64,000 bases of DNA from Archegozetes longisetosus (taxonomy: Eukaryota; Arthropoda; Arachnida; Sarcoptiformes; Trhypochthoniidae), in contig JAEMBT020000006.1 in NCBI GenBank assembly GCA_018873245.2, positions 6,469,855 through 6,533,854 on the forward strand, given 5' to 3'. A program made the translations under genes and the position numbers. This document shows, piece by piece, positions 62,258-64,000 of the stretch. A model generated the notes under the pieces. The model saw only the letters and a list, made by a program, of their open reading frames with translations. It was not told the origin of the DNA and did no database searches. Position 1 is the first letter of the stretch. Each line of letters opens with the position of its first letter.

Positions 62258-64000
62258 TTATTGAGCCTCATTTTTTTCATTTAAGTTTACATAAAGTTTA
62301 GCAACATTTCCTTCAGCTGTTGTCCGACCGATAAACTCGAATCGTTTTTTAGAATTATCTTCATTTAGTTTATTGGTCCAAATATTAAGTAAAGATTGCG
62401 GACCAGAAGTCATTTTACTAGAGACTGATTCGAGAGAATTAGGTTTGAATTTTTTAACGGCTGGCTCGGCAGTTATATTAATAGCTTTTTTGTCACTGAT
62501 TTGATTGAATTCATGACGAGCCCAATCGTTCAGTTCCTTCCAGGCCCACTCAGAGTCTGTCGCTTTTGTTGTCCCATTAGTACTACTAGTCGTTTGCTTC
62601 TTATTTGGTGTCTCATCGCTTGTATCGTTTGAAACACTTCGAACAGAATTAGTCGTTGAATGAGAGTCTGGTTTTGAGCGACATTCTAAAAGACAACTCA
62701 AGATGGAATTGTGTTCAGGAGTTACACAATGAGCGCGAACAAAATACTCTATTTCATTCCACATCATTCGATATAACTCTTCCCTTTTCGGACCTAATAA
62801 GCATAGAATCAAAGTTTCAAATTATTATCACCATTCATTCCAATTGTTCGATATAAAAGTGATGTAAAAGACATTAATTGTAAACAAAAAATTTTCAGAT
62901 TCAGAGAAAATATCAATTTTTGAGAAACTGTTTGAACCTTTGCCTCTGATACCGATCGTAGGAACAGGTAAATTAGTGCCTTTGCTCTCCATTCCTACCA
63001 AATGGTAGATCGAATTTTTACATTCATTTACTTCATCTTCAGTTAAATACTCTTTTGGAACTAAGCTTAAAAATGATTGAATATGTGGTTGAATGTTGTA
63101 TAAAATAGTGTGTCCGATAACGAGAGGCCAATAAAGGGTTTGTTTTGTAAGCGATTGTTTTGCTTTTTCGATTGGAAACAAAGTGTCTTTATTAGCAGTT
63201 TGCATCAAACGACACGGAACTACACGATTCTTCTTCATCAATTCCCCAAAATCGTTAATTCTATAATCGGTCACTCGACCACCACTTCCTTCACTTATTG
63301 ACGGTGGATCTTCTAATGTAGACCTTCCAGTGCCTAAAGTGTGAATATAAAGCTCTCCGTTATGCGAAGAAAGCATATGTGACATCACTTTAGACCCCTT
63401 CAAACGAGGCATCTCTAACATGACAGTTCTCCCGCTCAACAAAAAGTTAGTCAAACAAGAAGATGGACGACTGTTCACATCGACTGATGTGATTCGGTGA
63501 GCGCTGGTGCAGTAGTGAAGTTCGACTGCGGTGGTCCGTGGAGTACACCATTTCAGTGTTATTGTGTCGTATGAAAAGCCCTCGCGATATGCTTTCACGC
63601 AAACACCTTCAGCACTGAATGACCCTGATTTGAATAGATCCGTGTGCGCTAACGATGAATGCACGATCTCCACGTCGTAGTTGGCTGAAGAACTGGCGTT
63701 TTGTTCTTCCTTCATAGGAATACCTGTGACTGTAGTCGAGGCCAAATCATAATGAGATAATACTAGATATGACAGCTTTGCTGCTAAAAAGCGAGACGAT
63801 TTCACTGAATGGACTTCACTTGCGATCAGTGGTGAGATTTCGTGCTTTGGTATCTCTATTATCTTTGAGGTCGAGCTCTGGTCATCGATTGGAAATGTGT
63901 TTATGAAAACTAGTTCACAAAAATTGATTGCCATTAAGTTGCAGTTAGTGTCAGTTTGTTTTTGCTTTGCTATCAATTTATTCTTTTCGTGTAACATCTC
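62258..64000 (-). CDS. INTS13: Integrator complex subunit 13 (Asunder), C-terminal two exons, partial
   Basis: Nuclear subunit of the Integrator complex (with INTS10/INTS14), which cleaves snRNAs and attenuates nascent mRNAs; the fly orthologue Asunder also affects dynein localisation and spermatogenesis (family knowledge). Gene-strand exons are 64000-62938 and 62793-62258. The 144-bp intron (62937-62794) has donor AAAG|GTTCAA and acceptor TTATTAG. The join gives GIRGKG-PKREELYRMMW, as in animal INTS13. Highly conserved blocks are SEVHSVKSSRFLAAKL, DLASTTVTGIPMKEEQ, TLKWCTPRTTAVELHYC, DVNSRPSSCLTNFLL, SHMLSSHNGELYIHTL, LEDPPSISEGSGGRVTDYRI and the C-terminal GPQSLLNIWTNKLNEDNSKK. A Ser/Thr-rich linker lies between. 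The frame stays open through base 64000, so the first exons (roughly 200 residues, the N-terminal VWA-like domain) lie outside the window. Confidence 0.96.
62794..62937 (-). other. INTS13: INTS13 intron (144 bp)
   Basis: GT-AG on the minus strand, with a donor GTTCAAAC that departs from GTAAGT at positions 3-6. The frame reads through it on the exon side only into non-homologous residues (SNSFSK...), which supports its being spliced out. Confidence 0.92.

Noticed and set aside
1-64000. Transposons, retroelements, tRNA/rRNA genes, CRISPR arrays
   Set aside because: No terminal repeats, transposase or reverse-transcriptase motifs, A/B-box cloverleaf or spaced repeats were seen by eye. Old diverged repeats would need a library search.

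Overview
The window is AT-rich nuclear DNA from an animal with split genes, most likely an arthropod. The evidence is a complete class-2 (secreted) semaphorin gene of the protostome type, arthropod-type INTS13/Asunder sequence, GT-AG introns, and an interstitial run of CCTAA/TTAGG-like repeats, which is the usual arthropod telomere unit. A mite or other chelicerate is a guess that the sequence alone does not settle. I see no recognisable transposon, virus-like element, rRNA, tRNA or CRISPR.

Layout: (1) 1-13506 is non-coding, AT-rich DNA upstream of the first coding exon. The coding exon opens with a splice acceptor, so some of this DNA is probably 5'UTR intron. (2) 13507-58800 (+) is a semaphorin-2 gene. 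Thirteen coding exons join in frame to a 701-residue protein: signal peptide, Sema domain, PSI, Ig and the class-2 C-terminal tail. Its first three introns are very long (27.7, 2.0 and 11.7 kb). The remaining nine are 66-761 bp, so ten coding exons sit in the last 3.5 kb. (3) 58801 to about 59760 is the probable 3'UTR. (4) About 59760-62200 is intergenic. (5) 62258-64000 (-) is the 3' two exons of INTS13 (Asunder, Integrator subunit 13), running off the window edge and convergent with the semaphorin. The two genes are neighbours with unrelated jobs: a secreted axon-guidance cue and a nuclear snRNA/mRNA-processing factor.

The long introns hold microsatellites ((CT)n, (GA)n, (ATT)n), short-period minisatellites (10, 12, 13, 14, 19, 20, 23 and 37 bp), perfect palindromes, a C-rich tract able to form a G-quadruplex on the minus strand, and several AG|GT junctions that resemble recursive splice sites. 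The most interesting stretch is 30.85-31.88 kb inside intron 1. It holds a GC-rich island with an open frame, followed by a signal-peptide-like open frame whose donor phase matches semaphorin exon 2, which makes it a candidate alternative first exon.
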